Below are positions 61,970-64,000 of a stretch of 64,000 nt of DNA, piece after piece; positions within the stretch are counted from its first letter, which is position 1, and each line of letters opens with the position of its first letter. Position numbers and translations under genes: made by a program. The stretch is from Sapria himalayana (Eukaryota; Streptophyta; Magnoliopsida; Malpighiales; Rafflesiaceae): contig JAREIK010000343.1 of NCBI GenBank assembly GCA_029783825.1, positions 62,001 to 126,000 on the forward strand, given 5' to 3'. The notes below the pieces were generated by a model. It was not told the origin of the DNA. It saw nothing but the letters and a program-made list of their open reading frames with translations, and ran no database searches.

Positions 61970-64000
61970 CTAAGAAGCACGGACATGAATACAGGACACG
62001 AGTATACGACACGGCATGATATGGGAATACGACAAATTTCAAAAAATTAGGATACAGCTAATATATGACATGATAAAAAAAATAAATTTAAATATTATCC
62101 TTAAACAGTAATTTAGATAAATAAAATAATACTCAAATATTATTTTTACAAATATTCAAACATAAACATAAGAAATATTAAAATAAAAGATTAGTATTTT
62201 CTTATGAATCAAATAAAACGGCTTCCAGTTCAGGTTCATCAAAAGAAAGATCATCAATCTCAAAAATTTTAGCATTTTCAACATCCATTGAGTCAAAACC
62301 ATTACCTCCAATGTCCCATATTTTAGATTTGTCTTCATTATAGTTTGGAGATCTCCTTGACATAAGTTGGAGATTGTTATGAACATAAACTAAGTCTTCA
62401 GCTCTTTGTGGTGTCAACTTGTTTATCTTCATGGAGTGAATAAAATTATAAGTACTCCAATTTTTTTCACAACATGAGGATGAACATGGTTATCCTAATA
62501 ATTTAAATGCAATAGATTGAAGCATCGGTGTAGCAGTTTCATGAACAATCCACCATTTAATAGGACTCATGTACCACCTATCATTGGAATCACTACTAGA
62601 AAAATCTTTCAAAAATATCAAAATATAGCATACTCGTCATTTGCTCTTCTCATTTCACATTTATTAGAAAAATATCTCTCAAAATATTTTTTTTCTTTCT
62701 AAATCTCAATGTGGTGGAACACGATCATGGGACTCATCAAGTCATTGTTGACTATAATGCCTATAAGTTAAGTTATAACATTAATTATAAAATGTAAAAC
62801 ATCATATAATATTATTTATATTAAAATTATCATATTCAACAATTCAAATTCTTAAGATTTCCTTAGATTTAAGAAATTAGTTAGGTAATATAAAGGTGTG
62901 GCTTTTATTTCATCTTTCCACCAAGATTTCATTCACAATATACAAAAAACCTAGAGGTAAAAATATATAGCAATTCATACAAGTTCAATTATAATTAAAA
63001 CTTAAAAATTTTCAATCAAAACTTTAAAACTTGAAAATAAAATTAAAAGTATACCTTGAATTATTTGTGGGGCTTTTATGTTTTTTCTTATAAATAGTTT
63101 CATTCACTTTTTCGATCATAGAATCCCACCACTCATAAATATTGTGAAGCCAAGGTTTTTCATTGTCAGCTAATCAAAGCATTTCGTAAATGAGAGTTAT
63201 AAAGCTGAAGATATAATTCACATTCATCCAAAAATCTTCATTTAGGATTTTATCATTTACTTCTTTAGCTTTCACTAAATCATATTCTTTATATATTTTT
63301 GATTCTTTACTTATCACTAATTGCTCCTAGTCTCTTTTTATTATTTTAAATCGTTTAAACATAATAATAGTTGAAGCAAAACGTGTATCGGCCACTGAAA
63401 GTAACGTCAACTTATAATGATTATTAAACATTGACAATCTCATTGTATGATTCATAATGAAATTTTTGATAAAAAAGATATTACTTGAAACTTGAGCGAT
63501 TAAACCATATTGTTCCATCATATTATCATATCTTGAGTGTGTTGGTGCACAAATATTCTTTAAAGCAAGATTGAGAGTATGAACCACACACAAGGTTCAA
63601 ATGATATGCTGAAATTTTGTTCCCACAATATGTCATACTGCTTTGTAAGTTGCAGCATTATCAGTTATAACATTAACTACATTTTGTGGATCAATCTCTC
63701 GTATAATGTTAATCAACAAATTAACTATAAAATGCTTGTCCTTAGTCTCTCCTTCATAGTTTATTGCTTTCAAAAATATTGGTCCACTTTCGGAGACTGC
63801 CATGATGTTAATAAGTGTTCTTCTTTGAGCATCTGACTATCCATTACTACAAATGATCACTTCTTTTTCATTCCAAGTCTTTTTGATTGGTTTCAATAGA
63901 TTATCAATATTATTCTTCTTCTTCTGTAATAATGTTATTCTTAATGCATTATAGTTTGGTGGGACATAATCTGGAAGTTGACTTACACTTTTAATGGCAT
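61970..64000 (-). mobile_element. DUF659-type hAT transposon, runs off the window
   Basis: The terminal region at 61976-62055 has CACGGACATG / GGACACGAGTATACGACACGG words typical of the ends of this plant hAT group, and abuts the purine-rich tract. The transposase remnant on the minus strand follows inward. The transposon's 5' end lies beyond 64000. Confidence 0.8.
62202..64000 (-). pseudogene. DUF659 / hAT-dimerisation transposase remnant (partial)
   Basis: The minus strand reads, from the right edge: LPDYVPPNYNALR, then PIKKTWNEKEVIICSNG, SDAQRRTLINIMAVSESGP, INYEGETKDKHFIVNLL, and DPQNVVNVITDNAATYKA (DUF659 domain) down to 63640. It continues CVVHTLNLALKNIC near 63590, IKNFIMNHTMRLSMFNNHYK, and LLSVADTRFASTIIMFKRFK to 63330. 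WLHNIYEWWDSMIEKVNETI lies near 63120, IVNEILVER.NKS near 62930, and the C-terminal part at 62432-62205 has LTPQRAEDLVYVH, KIWDIGGNGFDS and LSFDEPELEAVLF. Stops interrupt it, for instance TAG at 63837-63839 where W is expected (SNG-SDAQ) and TGA at 63597-63599. The 5' portion with the BED fingers is outside the window. Confidence 0.9.

Noticed and set aside
60820..62042. Minus-strand ORFs of F, S, L and a plus-strand K/E/N-rich ORF (61031-61306)
   Set aside because: Same composition effect in the purine-rich tract.

Overview
The window looks like nuclear DNA from a land plant, possibly a monocot (weak inference from GC-rich first exons in an AT-rich background). It is gene-poor repeat DNA, roughly three quarters A+T. 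I found no intact protein-coding gene, no rRNA or tRNA gene and no CRISPR array. Everything recognisable is a transposable element, a tandem repeat, or a broken gene fragment. The plant call rests on the element types: a Tekay/Del-like Ty3-gypsy chromovirus, Ty1-copia gag, BED-finger hAT elements, a DUF659 hAT, a LINE and a tRNA-type SINE. A split pseudogene of a SIL1/Fes1-type Hsp70 exchange factor supports it.

Layout. 1-9950: AT-rich satellite, monomer about 597 bp, with signs of a longer (~4.57 kb) higher-order period. It is interrupted at 7951-9165 by a LINE reverse-transcriptase fragment and is increasingly diverged on the right. 9950-15800: AT-rich non-coding DNA with one SINE (about 13560-13741). 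15817-16779 (minus): a three-exon SIL1-like pseudogene carrying one frameshift and one stop. 19195-24770: a 5'-truncated gypsy element (pol remnants, then its 3' LTR at 22363-23993) bordered on both sides by 8-bp-unit minisatellites; an orphan exon-like fragment follows at 24757-24935.

25888-26860: 489-bp tandem duplication. 27200-28400: small GC-rich island, perhaps remains of a gene 5' end. 29045-30856: about 113 degenerate copies of a 16-bp telomere-like unit. 31976-35250: a 3.3-kb array of 8-bp units (AAATACAT, AAATATGT and relatives). 35550-40100: mostly unassigned.

40100-47000: decayed Ty1-copia pieces (minus strand), with a hAT element at 40325-43082. 50240-54367: second hAT, minus strand. 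54370-59935: 5.5-kb tract nearly free of G on the + strand. 59937-60806: 3' end of a third hAT. 60820-61965: tract of opposite polarity, rich in A and G. 61970-64000: DUF659 hAT transposase, minus strand, running off the window.

No genes here act as a pathway. The story is layered insertion and repeat expansion. The best candidates for something undescribed are the satellite with its conserved palindrome, the several 8-bp/16-bp repeat arrays (some telomere-like), and the pair of strand-asymmetric tracts on either side of a hAT end.
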